From Progne subis subis (taxonomy: Eukaryota; Chordata; Aves; Passeriformes; Hirundinidae), in the NCBI GenBank assembly GCA_022316685.1, contig JAKJHU010000024.1, forward strand, positions 6,766,501 to 6,830,500: a stretch of 64,000 bases of DNA, given 5' to 3'. Under the pieces are notes generated by a model. The model did no database searches. It saw nothing but the letters and a program-made list of their open reading frames with translations, and was not told where the DNA came from. This document shows positions 51,101 to 62,472 of the stretch, in pieces (within the stretch, counting starts at the first letter, position 1; the number at the start of each line of letters is the position of its first letter). Both the position numbers and the translations under genes were made by a program.

Positions 51101-51243
51101 ACCATGTATGAGAAAACCAATTAAAAGATAGGCTTTTAAAGTCACAGTATAGCTGTATGTCCTGCTCCCACCCTCATCCCAGCAGAAAAATCATTCTGAG
51201 GAAGAGCTCACAAATGACCAGATATAGCAATTGCAATACATAC

Positions 51244-52260
51244 CCGAAAAAACAGCAATGATTTTCTCAGTAACAACACAGAGAAAACCATACCACTGAC
51301 GATGGAGATCAATGCCAAAGCAAGCAACAAAACACATAATTCTGAAGAAAGAGAAGCAAAGACATGCTGAGAGAGCTGCATGACAAACAAGCCACCAAGA
51401 GATAAAATCTAAAAGGAACCTAAGTTAGCAAACTGCAGCCAGGTATTTTGGGCTAGACTGTACAGTTTACATAGAGGCCTGTGTCGAGGGTGAGGCTTCT
51501 CTGCATTTTATCAAGCAACAGTCACCACACTACCAGTTGCATAGTCTTTTTGAGGCTCTGGTAAACTAGCCCTTACTTCTCATCCTGTCCCTCAAGGTGA
51601 GGGAAGGTGGGGTACTTGGATTTGTACTTAGTCTGTTTGGAGTACTTTATTATTTGTTCACTGGAAAAAAATGTTCTTCAGTCCCGTACTTCACTTTGTG
51701 ACATGTCCTTGTGTGAATCACGAAGCAAGATGGAGAAAGACTTGCTCCGTGTACCCACCCATGCTTATCTGTAGAGTGTCTGTCGCAAGTTTTACTGAAG
51801 GGCACAGTAGTACCTCTGAACAGATGCAGCAGACACACATCATTAAGCAATAAATGCTACCTTGATCACTTTCTATATTAGTGCCAAGAGCTTTAATATC
51901 TCCGGTGGAATGTGTGTACTTATTACAATAGTACACACCCAGAAGTGTCTCACTGGAGTTACGAATCCCAATCAGCATTACATTAAGTAAATACAATTTT
52001 TCTATCTTACTAAGATGAAACATTTCTTATTGATCTATTTGTCTTGCTGCGTAGTGAGACGCAATCTCATTGTTTTGTCATACTGCTTTAGTATTTTACC
52101 TTAGGTGATCAGGAATTCATTAGGCTTCAGTCTACTTTGATCACAAGGGGCAATTGGCTCTGTCTTACTACAATTTCTATTAGAGTGATGAAAATTTTTG
52201 TTTTCAATTTTATCAGGATGCCAAGAATGGAACTACAAATGCCACTCAGGAAGGAAACTA
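51244..52260 (-). pseudogene. Candidate broken immunoglobulin V-set receptor gene (V-like exon plus TM exon)
   Basis: From about 52250 down to 51861 the minus strand reads like the second half of a V domain: KPNEFLIT (C' strand style), RLRLTTQQDK and FHLSK (D/E), then RNSSETLLGVYYCNK (F strand with YYC), ending IKALGTNIES, close to the G-x-G-T-x-L/I G-strand pattern. It is interrupted by two in-frame stops and one frameshift. A donor at 51861|51860 leaves phase 1. The next exon, 51341-51244, follows a strong acceptor (CTCTTTCTTCAG) and continues in the same phase with about 24 hydrophobic residues (ELCVLLLALALISIVSG...) then RKS, and ends at a GTATGT donor. Phase-1 V/TM boundaries are normal for Ig-superfamily genes. 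The donor GTAGCA is weak. No named family recognised; chance cannot be excluded. Confidence 0.35.
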
Positions 52261-52487
52261 CCCTAGATAACATTTAGATTTATCAGAAGTAATCAAAAGC
52301 CTTATAACTGCAGTATTGGCTGAAGTTATTTCCTAATATTGTGAAAGTATCACTGAATTTAAGTTTGTGTAATTTTACTCAGTGAAGCAAGAAAACTTGT
52401 ACTGACATGACTGAGCCCTAAGATTTTAACTGTAAATTAAGGGTGAGGGTGAGTGCTAGAGGACATAATAGGGCAGGCATTCTTTAG

Positions 52488-52594
52488 CAAAAAAAACAAC
52501 AACAACAACAAAAAACCCTAAACAAACAAACAAACGAGAACAAAACCCAAAAAACCCAAACAAACAACAACAAAAAAACCACCATAAACCACCA
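52488..52594. repeat. A/C-rich low-complexity tract
   Basis: About 107 bp almost only A and C (CAA, AAAC and AAACCC units) with a few interruptions; the opposite polarity to the tract at 43.4 kb. Confidence 0.9.
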
Positions 52595-52599
52595 CATTA

Positions 52600-55500
52600 A
52601 ATGCAGTGCAGATTTGGAGGTAAGAAAATTTACCAATGATATGTAATCCTACAGTACGCCACAGCAGTGGGAATGTTGAGAAAGAACAGTCAGCAACAGC
52701 TGGGTCAGATCCATCATTCCATTTTTACCCATGATGCCCCCTTCATGGCTTCTGTAGTTTGCATGTCATGCCTTAAGATTCCTAGAAAATCAACAAAATC
52801 AAGTACTCTACAAGGGAAAACATGAAGCTCATTTTAACACAAGTCTTGCTGCCTTTAAATGCTTGTTATAATTGCAAAAAAGTGTCCCTGCTGTTTTCAT
52901 ATAATATGAAAAACACATAAGAATTAATTATTTGAGCAGGATATATCCAGAAATTATTTGCACATTTCTCAGTTTAATGATTTTATTAATAAGGGGTTAA
53001 GCATTCCTTAGTTAAAATTCCCAGTGATGGTATTAGCTGATCTCCTTTGGGTTTTTTTGGTCTCTTTTTTGAAGTTTGTTCTTCAAAGTTGTATGCTATA
53101 ATAATAGCTGAATTAATGGGTTGAGTTTTACAAGTCATATTACATAAAGATTTTCAAGCTCTTATAAATTAATAGACTAGCTCAGTGATTTAAAAACAAA
53201 ATTTTTCTCAAAAATCAAGAATTCTTAGCAAAAGAACTTCTGAGAAATGTCTGGTTTCCCTGTATCCCTTGTACTGTAGGTACAGACCTAGTCAGCCATG
53301 AGCTCAGCTTCCAGGTTTTGAAGGCCCTGTGCTAATAACACTGTTCATTGAGTATAAGTCGGGAAGTCTGGAGAAGAGTGCAAGACCAAAAGCAGTGGGA
53401 TAAATACAATGACATGAACCATATCACTAAAAGCATTGTCTGTTTTTATCAATTCAGAATTCGAGCAAGGAAGGGGAAGCTTTTAGCTGTGTAAAAGGGG
53501 AATGACTAGTTTGGTCTTGGCAGTCTTCAGCTAAATAATATTGATCACACATGTGGACAATGTCACTTTTGGATATATTCCTGGGAATTCATGCCTTTGA
53601 ATTATATCAGTTTATTTTTATGTCTGGAAATACCCACATAAATCAAGATGTTATTCATGGGGAGCTGCCCTTTTTTGTCTTTTAAAAATTGCCTTTTTAA
53701 GAAAAGAGAAAAAGGACTAATAGTTGTAAACAGAAGTAAAAGTAAGGAAGGAATAAAATCATACCACAAATAAATGACTGTCACAAATACAACACATATT
53801 AAAAAAAAAAAATTGCTATGACTTCATGGCCGGCTTCTATTCCTCTTCATAGAAAAGCAAAAAAATAGAGTAGTTCAAGCTGAATCAGCTAGATACACTT
53901 TTTCACTAATTTGCACAGGCACTGATAAAATGAGGCCCATTTCTTCTATGTCTCACTGCTAGTAGAGCCATTTATACATTAAAAAGCAAGTGATGACACC
54001 ACAAAATCAAAACTGTAAATTTCATAATCAAAACTTAGTAATAGGAAGTTTGCGTGTGCATTACTCTTTCTGAGAGCATGTTGATTACAAGAGGGAATGG
54101 TAAAACACATAGCATAAATCAGGTTAAATTCAGATCCAGCCTTGCATTAAGGCATGACAAAGAGTGTCTTAACGTGCTGAAAAGCTACAGTTTCCAAACT
54201 TCCCTTTTTCTGATGTCACATCCGCTTCTTCAGAAATCCTTTCTCTGTCTCTCAAGTACTTTTCACCTGCTGCTGCACATGAGGAAGTATATCAAGCAAC
54301 ACTGCAGCTCCATAAAAGACACAAAAAAGAAAAGTTCACTGGCCTAAAATAGAGACCAAATAAAAAGAAAAAAAATCAGAATTTTGAAACAAAACCCTAT
54401 TACACAGTTCTGGTGCTGATTACTGGTGTTGGCTAGAGTGTGAGAAGAATAAAGCAAGAAAATTTGGTTCTTCAAATATGTTAAAATATGTGCTGTAGAA
54501 TTTCAGAGTATCAGTATCAGAACATTTGAAATGGATGTTTTGCACAAAGCTCCTCTGTCAAGCTGAAAGTGGTACTTAGCAATATCTCAGTGCATTCTAT
54601 ATTAATACAGGTACCTATTTGGGAAAAAGAAAAGAGCTGGTCCTTGGGTCAGGTTCTATCCCAAAGTAAACGCAGACTCATAATTAAGCCCATATTAAAT
54701 GAGAATGAAAGTTTCCTTCCTTTTCACTTGTAGCAGTGCATCTTTACTGGTAGTATCAAACATGAAAATGCACAGGTAGGTTTGTGTATTTTTCAGCTGT
54801 TACAGAGACACATAAGACAACATGAGGCTTGGAAAGTCTGCAAGATACAGACTGTGCTGCGTGGTCATACCCTGCCACCCCACAAGGGTTAGCAGTTGGG
54901 AGTGCAGGTATTTCCTATCTGGAAATGATCACACTCTTCTATTTTAAGGATATAATAGAAAAAAAAATTGGCAAATTTAAAGCATAATTGATGTGATATC
55001 CACTGAGCTGGCTGTCAGAAGATAACATTAGCTGATGATCCCCTGACACAGAGGTACTGGTCTTGAGAAGGAAACAGAACCTATGTATGTCTGCTTTAAG
55101 CCTGCTAGCAAGGCAGATACTATTGCTGACACATGCAGGTCTTACACGTCCAAATCTCATACACTTTGAACCTGATTTTCCTCTCCTTTCTATCATCAAA
55201 TTAAATCCATAAGGCTTAAACTACTATACAGACAGTATAAACAAGATTATGTGTCCTTTTAATAGAGTTGCACAACTACACAAAGATTACAAATAAATGT
55301 AAATTAAATAGAACTAAATGATCTAAATGTTCCAGGTTCTACAGGTTCAGACTTGTTATGAACTACATACCGTCAAATTATAAATCTAGGTTGTAATTGA
55401 AAAATCTTCTGACAACTTCTCTCAGATCTAGAGACAATTAATGCTTCTTTAGTAATGGAAGATAATTTTTGATCCACCTCAGTAGTAAACACTTTTGCAT

Positions 55501-57650
55501 CCTATGTAAAGGAAAATCTCTGAACCTGAAGGAAGACATAAGCAACTGACTTTTATTTGCTATCTTTCTTCTGGAAGCACTGTTGAAGCAAAATTAGTAA
55601 AGGGTTGGGTCACTCATCTTCAAATCAAAGACACTTGAAAGAAAACAAACAAACAAAAAAGGCCATTATACATTGCAGAATTTTTCCAAGACTAATAACA
55701 TAAATACTTACAAAGCTGGAGTTAGGTCTCTGGGTATATCCAGTTCAAATATATTTTTTATAATTAAAAAATGTCATTAAGAGAAAACAGACAAATATTT
55801 AGACTGTGAAGCTGGATTTGCAATGAAAATTTTTGTAATACAGTTTAACCTGTGTAATTTTCTGGGTCAAAGGATTTCTGCATCATTCTCTGCATATTCC
55901 AGCCATATTGCTGTTACAGGTCAGTTCACTTAAGTCGTGAATAAGCTATACAGGAGAAAAACAGCTTAAAAACATATGTAATAAATACATATTAGGCATA
56001 TTTTTTCCTATAACAATTACCCCTATCTCTGAAAGCAAGTGCTTATAAAATATTTCACCCGGGGCTGCTCTTCTGAAGGATACATGAAGGCAAGGATACA
56101 AAAATAACCTAACGATAACAATATCTCCATTGCACTTAAGGGACTCTGTTACTCTGTTACCCTTTGCTGCTGACATAGAACTGGGAGGGTTGGTGGAATG
56201 AACCTGAAAGGAGATGGAGAACATAGCTGGCTGGGTGAAGGAAATTAAACCCACAACTAATAGGGGAATTAGTTGCTGGGCAACAACTATAGAAATGTGG
56301 AAAACACGCCGTATTTGCCAAGTGATCAAAGCAAAATATAGAGCTGTTACGACACTAACTAGAGTGATAGTTTAACTCATGAGCATTTTTAGAGGCAACT
56401 TTCCTTCTTAAAAATAGAATTTTCTTTCAGAATTAAATTAGACCAAGTTATGAATGTAAGTTACAGGAGACGGTGAAGGGGGAGGTAGCAAAAGAGACTA
56501 ATAAAAGCTGATCCCCTGCCTGTCTTTCTCAAACAGGAGCCTTCACTGCTGATTGCTGGCAAAGTTTCCAAAGAGGCAGAACAAAACTTGCCTGTTTCTT
56601 TCCTGGCAGCAGGAAAATATGTTTCCCTGCATAATTTTGTTAGTTTCTTTTGACTTTAAATTTCTCCTGTGTCATCAAGGCTTAGTCCAAAAAAGTGTCT
56701 GACCCCATTCTTCCTTTCAAGTAGCACATAAAGGCCTTTGTGGGTCTAGGATTTTTTGTTTCTTAGATTCCTGGTTCAAGTGAACCACAGAGCAATGCAT
56801 TAGTTAATTCATGGGAAAAGCAGGCTGTATTTATATTCTGAAAGTGTCTGAGTTCCAGTTCTTAGTACTCCCTCCTTTTTTTCCCAGAAAATGGAAGTAA
56901 CATAAGCTTTATGGTAAAAAGGCTTAGGAATTAGCACAATCAATGAAAGAAAATTCTCAGTGCATGCTGAATTCAAAAACCTTGCTAAGAATCAAAACTG
57001 TTAGTTATGTATTTTGCACACCCACTACACATGTTTTCCCAATTAATTAATTCAGTCTTTTCAAGCAAATAACAAAGAATAAACACTGAACTAAACTTTG
57101 AACAAGTTTGGACGAGAATCTATAAAGTATTCAGAAATATTGAAGCCAGAAGAATAGAAGAATTGGATACAACCTTTCAGACTCTGGGGACATGGCTTTG
57201 GACTCAAGACAAGAATAGCAAAGCCTGGATTTAAGTAGAATTGTGCCGTAAGAGTTCAAATACTATATTGAAAGGGTTTGAAATTCAGCCAGTTCTGGCC
57301 TCTTACAGTGGAATTTCACCTCCCCCACTGAATATCTGTCTCTGCCTGGCACTACTACATGTTCGAAAAGGCAACACCTCAAGTTCAAATTCCTCCTGAG
57401 ATTTTAAAATTCCAAGGTGATACAATCTCAGCTCAAGCCCCTGCTGTTTGTCAAGAGGTGCCTGTGTCGAGCTTGCTTTTCAGAATAAGAGGAGGGAGAA
57501 AAGCTTACTGTGAAACAACTGAAAAATTATTTTGTTTGCCTAGCCAGGTTTCATGTTTAATTGAAATACTTGGAAGATCTTAAAGAGCCAACAAAGTTAT
57601 TAACAAAATAAAGTAATATTTAAGATTGGAATTGAGAAATCTAGATGATA
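52600..57650. other. Intergenic DNA
   Basis: AT-rich. A 127-codon minus-strand frame at 55946-56329 has a hydrophobic start and a strong internal acceptor; it is discussed as a possible partner of the V-set relic. Other frames (53602-53784, 54939-55199 minus; 57359-57583 plus) are unassigned. Confidence 0.5.
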
Positions 57651-57657
57651 ATACAGG

Positions 57658-57658
<1 letters not shown>

Positions 57659-57720
<62 letters not shown>
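57659..57720. repeat. Poly-T tract, 62 bases
   Basis: Uninterrupted T62, the longest homopolymer in the window. No adjacent retrocopy body recognised. Confidence 0.95.
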
Positions 57721-57722
<2 letters not shown>

Positions 57723-59969
57723 CATTTCAGGAAAATTTATCCTCGTCCAAAGATTTTTCACTATTCTTGGTATTGCTAATTAACCAGTACACTCTTAACT
57801 TCGTCAGTGTTTTGCAATATTGCACATTATTGTATTTTATAAAGGAGAAGATCAACATAGATGTTACAGATTATTCACAAATAAGGTCAAAGCTACATAT
57901 ATCTAGCTAATTCTTTCCAAATCTTTCTACATCTTTCAAAAGCTAATGTGCTGTTAGTACAGGGAATTGTGATTGAGTTGAAATCCAGTGCACACCCTGA
58001 CCCTTATCAGCACAAAGGCATCTTCTGTACAGAAACTAGGCAAGTTGTATGATCTTTATTTCCCCTACATCTAGGACTTGCACTAGAAAATGGGCTCTAC
58101 CTCCAACAAGATTAACTTCTGGACATGCAGGTATGTGATTTAGCATGAGGCACACTGCACTGTATCTACATACCTGAGTGAATGTAACTATGCTTCTGCA
58201 TTATTATCGGATTTAACCTTGTCTATTTACTTCTCCCTTCTTGTGTCCCTCTGCAAAAAGACAAGGGGAAAACAATCGCACCCGTTAACAGGGGAAGACT
58301 ATGGCTGCTTTGTTTTTTGAACATTAGCATTATTGGTTTCCTGTGAAGCTAGTAAAGGAGAGATACAAGTCTAGCAGTTCTATCTGTGTCTTGTAAATCA
58401 TGTTAGGCTAAAAAGAAAAGAAGAAAAAAGAATGAATGAGAAGCATAGCAAGGAGGAGCCTGCAACAAAAGCAGAAAATAGAAGACTGCTGAGAAGATCA
58501 GGAAATCAATATAAAGCAAATTCTCCAACTGATTTTAATTTTTTTTTTTTTTTTTTTTTTCCCTAGGGACCTATATTAACTCTTCAAGTTTATTGCAACC
58601 CATGGAAGACTGTGGGGAAAAACATGAACCTAGAAGGCAGGACAGTGTTTGTAGGAAAGAATGGGTAGAGAACTTTGATAAGAATTTTCATTTTTCTTAT
58701 GTCTTATGCTAGTTTATCTTATTTTAAAGATATATAGTTCTGATTTTTACCTAAATGCAAGTTAGCTTTGAGTTTATAAAACCCCTTAAAGTGCTAAAGT
58801 ATGCAGCATTTGGGAAAGCAATAATACTTCAGAGTTTGCACTAACCTGGGTACCTGTCACCAGCAGACATACTCCTTACTACTGCTCCACCAAAGCACTG
58901 AGGAGCCTAAGTTTGTAACTGGAATCTTACAGGAGGATGGCTTTGACTTTCTAGATGTTTCAGATTGCCAAGGAGTATTTACTCTTCATTTGAAAGGTAC
59001 TTTTCCTTCTATTCTAACAACTGTTATACCAATCAGTTACCAACCACACCATTTGGAACCAAATCCGAAGGAACCAAATTAGGAGGTGGGAGGAAGAGAT
59101 ACAGTCCAAGATGTTCCTGTGAGTATCAGCAGGAGTCAGTGTGGTTTAGATAATGGACACCAGGAAACAAAGACTGGTCTGATGTTATTTTAAAGTTAAA
59201 TATCATGGGGAATGAACAAGATAACTGGACTAAAGAAAAAAATCAGTTTTTCAAACTTAAAATCCTAGACTATCTAGCTGTTAATAAAATAAGCTGGAAG
59301 TACACATTCTGATAATAACTGATCAGTGTTATTAATTTGTAGTTTTTCTTCATTCTAAGAAAAACACTCAACATAAGAACGTATTTCCTCTATGTACTTT
59401 GCATTCTTTTCAATTACACTCACAAAGCTCTAAGCATTGCTAATCAAACAGCTGCACATTCAAAGGGAGCAGTTTGGAATGCCAGCATTCAAGCTTTACA
59501 AGAGATCCTAACTTGACTCCTAATACATCAAAATACAGAATATAATGACACAGTTGTTTTAAAATCCTTGAGACTTTCAGGGTTCAACATTCAGCCCTTT
59601 GCTACAAACCACACAGCTTTTCTAGCTAAATGCTGCTTACTGGATGTTTCTCCTCAGTCCTTCTTTACTAACTCCTCAATCAATTCATGCAGTCACTAGA
59701 AGTGCACTCTGTGCCCCTGATATGGTTAAAAAATGTATTTGAGTGCTGGCCTACGGGAGGATTGCTCCACACACAGGAATGCAATGCCTTAGTTAGCACC
59801 AGCTTATGCTGTAGTCATCTTGCCCTTAAACTGGCTGAGTAAAAATTGTTCTTGCACTCAAAGACAGTGAATGTGTATGTCTGCAAAAATGCAGTGTGGA
59901 GATACTTGAGAAAACTCTTTCTGATCTTGTTCTTAAATCAGATTTAATATGTTTCTTTCCCTTTATAGG

Positions 59970-60001
59970 GACAGATAGGAAACTGGACAGATAGGAAACT
60001 G
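59970..60001. repeat. Exact 16-bp tandem duplication
   Basis: GACAGATAGGAAACTG twice in direct tandem without change. Probably a recent replication slip. Confidence 0.95.
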
Positions 60002-62435
60002 ATTAGCAGCAGTAATAGCCCTCCCTTTGCACATATTTTTTTGCCAGGGCTAAAATCTTCAGTTGTTTATACTGACTTCTACAATTTGCATTGACCAGTA
60101 GCCCAAAGCGGCAGAAAACATCTGGCAAGTGATATGATCTCTGCCAGTATTTTGTCAACACTAACTGGCATCAAAGTAAGAATCAAATGCTTCTTTATCT
60201 CACAGTAAAATACTTCACATTTTATAGTGAAGTAAAATTCACTCTTTCTTGTCACGATGATGAACTCAGCTAAAATTGTGCTGCATTAGTCTTTTATGTA
60301 TTTTAATATTTTCTTTGTTCCTTGAAAATAAAATTTCAAGTCTGACACTGGGGACACAAGTATACTAGTTTCAGTAGATATTATGCCTTTTCTGCATTGT
60401 TGTATCATTTTTTTAAAATGTCATTTTACAGTGATACTTAATTATTCAGTAAGCTGTGAGCAGTTATGTCAAGTTAAATAGATAATTCTTGTAGAATTTG
60501 AATAGTATTCTATTGGCACAGCAGGCCAATTATGTCTGATTATCAAATCCAGAATTATTCTCCAATAGTTAATCTGATCCATTTTACAATTATCCTCAAT
60601 CTACTGATTCCCACCTCAGCAAAAAGGGCAGCATCAACAAAGTAATGCAATGTCAAAGAACAGGGATGCAGGATATTAAAGAAACTCAAATTAATTTTGC
60701 TGGTTAGTACAGAATGGGGGTTTTGTTGTATCAAATTTCTCCAAAAGAGAAAGCCATTTTACATGAAGATTAAACATTACAATAGCAAAGTCAAGCAGAG
60801 TGCTGTTTACCTTTTCCTCTCACACAGTTCCTAAGAATAAGTTTAATGACAGTCCAGGGACCACATTTGTTTACTTTACCCATGTAATTGCCTAACCTTC
60901 AAGGCGTGCTCATACCAAATATTTTTAAAGAACACTGGATTTGACCAGCACTACCTTCACTGATATGCTATAAATGCCACATCTAATAACTCTGTATTTT
61001 TTAACAATCTATGAGAAAGGGGAATAAGTTTTACTAACAGTTATAAATAACTGTCTAGAAAAATTGATTTATTTCAGTCCTGAAATTTAGAGTCATGAGC
61101 TGAGACTGGATTCAATATAAAAAAAGAGAAGGCTACTCTTAATGTACTTGCCTCTTTTTAGATAGACTTTTTTTATTTTTATTTAATATTGATGTTACTT
61201 TTTGGGGTTTTTTTTTTCAGTTTGGATTCTTCCTCACAAACTCAGGCATGAGAACAAAACCTAAATAAATAGGTTTTGGTAGTTGCACTTGTGTCTAAAA
61301 ACACTTGGGAAAAATAAATCTTATGAGGGAGATGGATAGGAACCGCAAGATTAATTTATGTCATTAAGATATATCAGGGTAAGCTAAATACCCCAAGAGG
61401 ACTCTTCACAGTTGGGACTGGAACACCTGGAATAAAGGGAGAACAGACTGCATCACGGTGTCAAACAACAGATTCAATCTTGTAACACTTTGGTTTGCCT
61501 AAACTAAAACCTCTGGGCACAGAAGGAACCGACACAATTTAGCGTCTTTATCTCCATAGTTTCTGTTGTGCTTCAGTGACATTTATTACGAGTTTTGTAA
61601 TTGCTTGTCCTCTAGCAGGAGAGTGTCACTAGTAAACAAACCCAGCTGTTCGCAGCACTAGAGCAGCACCCTGGCACTCCTGACAGCACAGCTGTGCTAT
61701 TGCTGTAGCTACTCGCTTTCCAAAGTTTTCCATGCACCAAATCAACCTAAGCATGGTTTAAATTTTCATTTACATGATCTTATTTACCCCAAAGCATCGC
61801 TGAAGATCACAGAAATAAAATGCACACAAATATGTTGACCAAATTCTTTTTCATGAAATAGTGCTTCAAAACAAGATTTTGAAAAGCATAATAAATGCAT
61901 CACATATCATCCTGTGAGTGGAACTTGGAGGTAAGACCAAAGCAATGTTGAAAAGAATTTTCAGAGTGGAAAAGGCTCAAAGCTTTCCTCTCTGGGATGT
62001 CTGTCCTGCCTCCCAAGAAGGCATCATTTCCACACAGGATCCCAGAGCCCATCCAGACCCAAAAACTCCCACAAGATTTATTCCTAAAATGAGACAAGAG
62101 CTACTGTCTCTTTTTAAGGTATCCACATGATAAGTGAGGAGAAGTGTGCATGACCAATGTGGTAACAATACAGATTTTGAAAACAGAATATCAGAAAAAC
62201 ACAAATATTTGCTTCAGGATTTCACTATCAACACAAATACTGTTAATAGTAGAAATCAAACATATTGTACCTGTGATTCCCTTGTAAGAAGTCTCTTTTC
62301 CTAATTTTAAATTTTCTAGCAATTTTGTTTATTCGTTTCTTTTTTTCAACAAGTGAAAGGAAGATCCATTCATGTTAGAACTGGATTTAAATTTTTAACT
62401 AGTTCTGACCCAGTGAAACTTTATTATTTTCTGTT

Positions 62436-62472
62436 AAGCTACCTGTGATTTTGTAAAATCACAAGGTAGCTT
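62436..62472. repeat. Near-perfect palindrome, 17-bp arms, 2-nt loop
   Basis: AAGCTACCTGTGATTTT, GT, then its complement with one extra A (AAAATCACAAGGTAGCTT). The strongest hairpin seen in the window; followed directly by AGAATCACAGAAT, which faintly resembles a CR1 tail on the minus strand. Confidence 0.9.

Larger units (their letters stand above)
39690..51230. other. Intergenic DNA
   Basis: No gene recognised. Holds the CCATT array, the G/T-only tract, a 23-bp palindrome at 45079-45101, a GC-richer patch at 42.0-42.3 kb and a C/T-rich patch at 46.1-46.6 kb. Reading frames at 45850-46053 (minus) and 46245-46640 (plus) are unassigned. The patch 49890-50045 could be a very diverged repeat. 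Confidence 0.55.

Noticed and set aside
57359..57583. Possible tissue factor (F3) exon on the plus strand
   Set aside because: F3 was expected by synteny, but the translation shows none of the fibronectin-type pattern of tissue factor.
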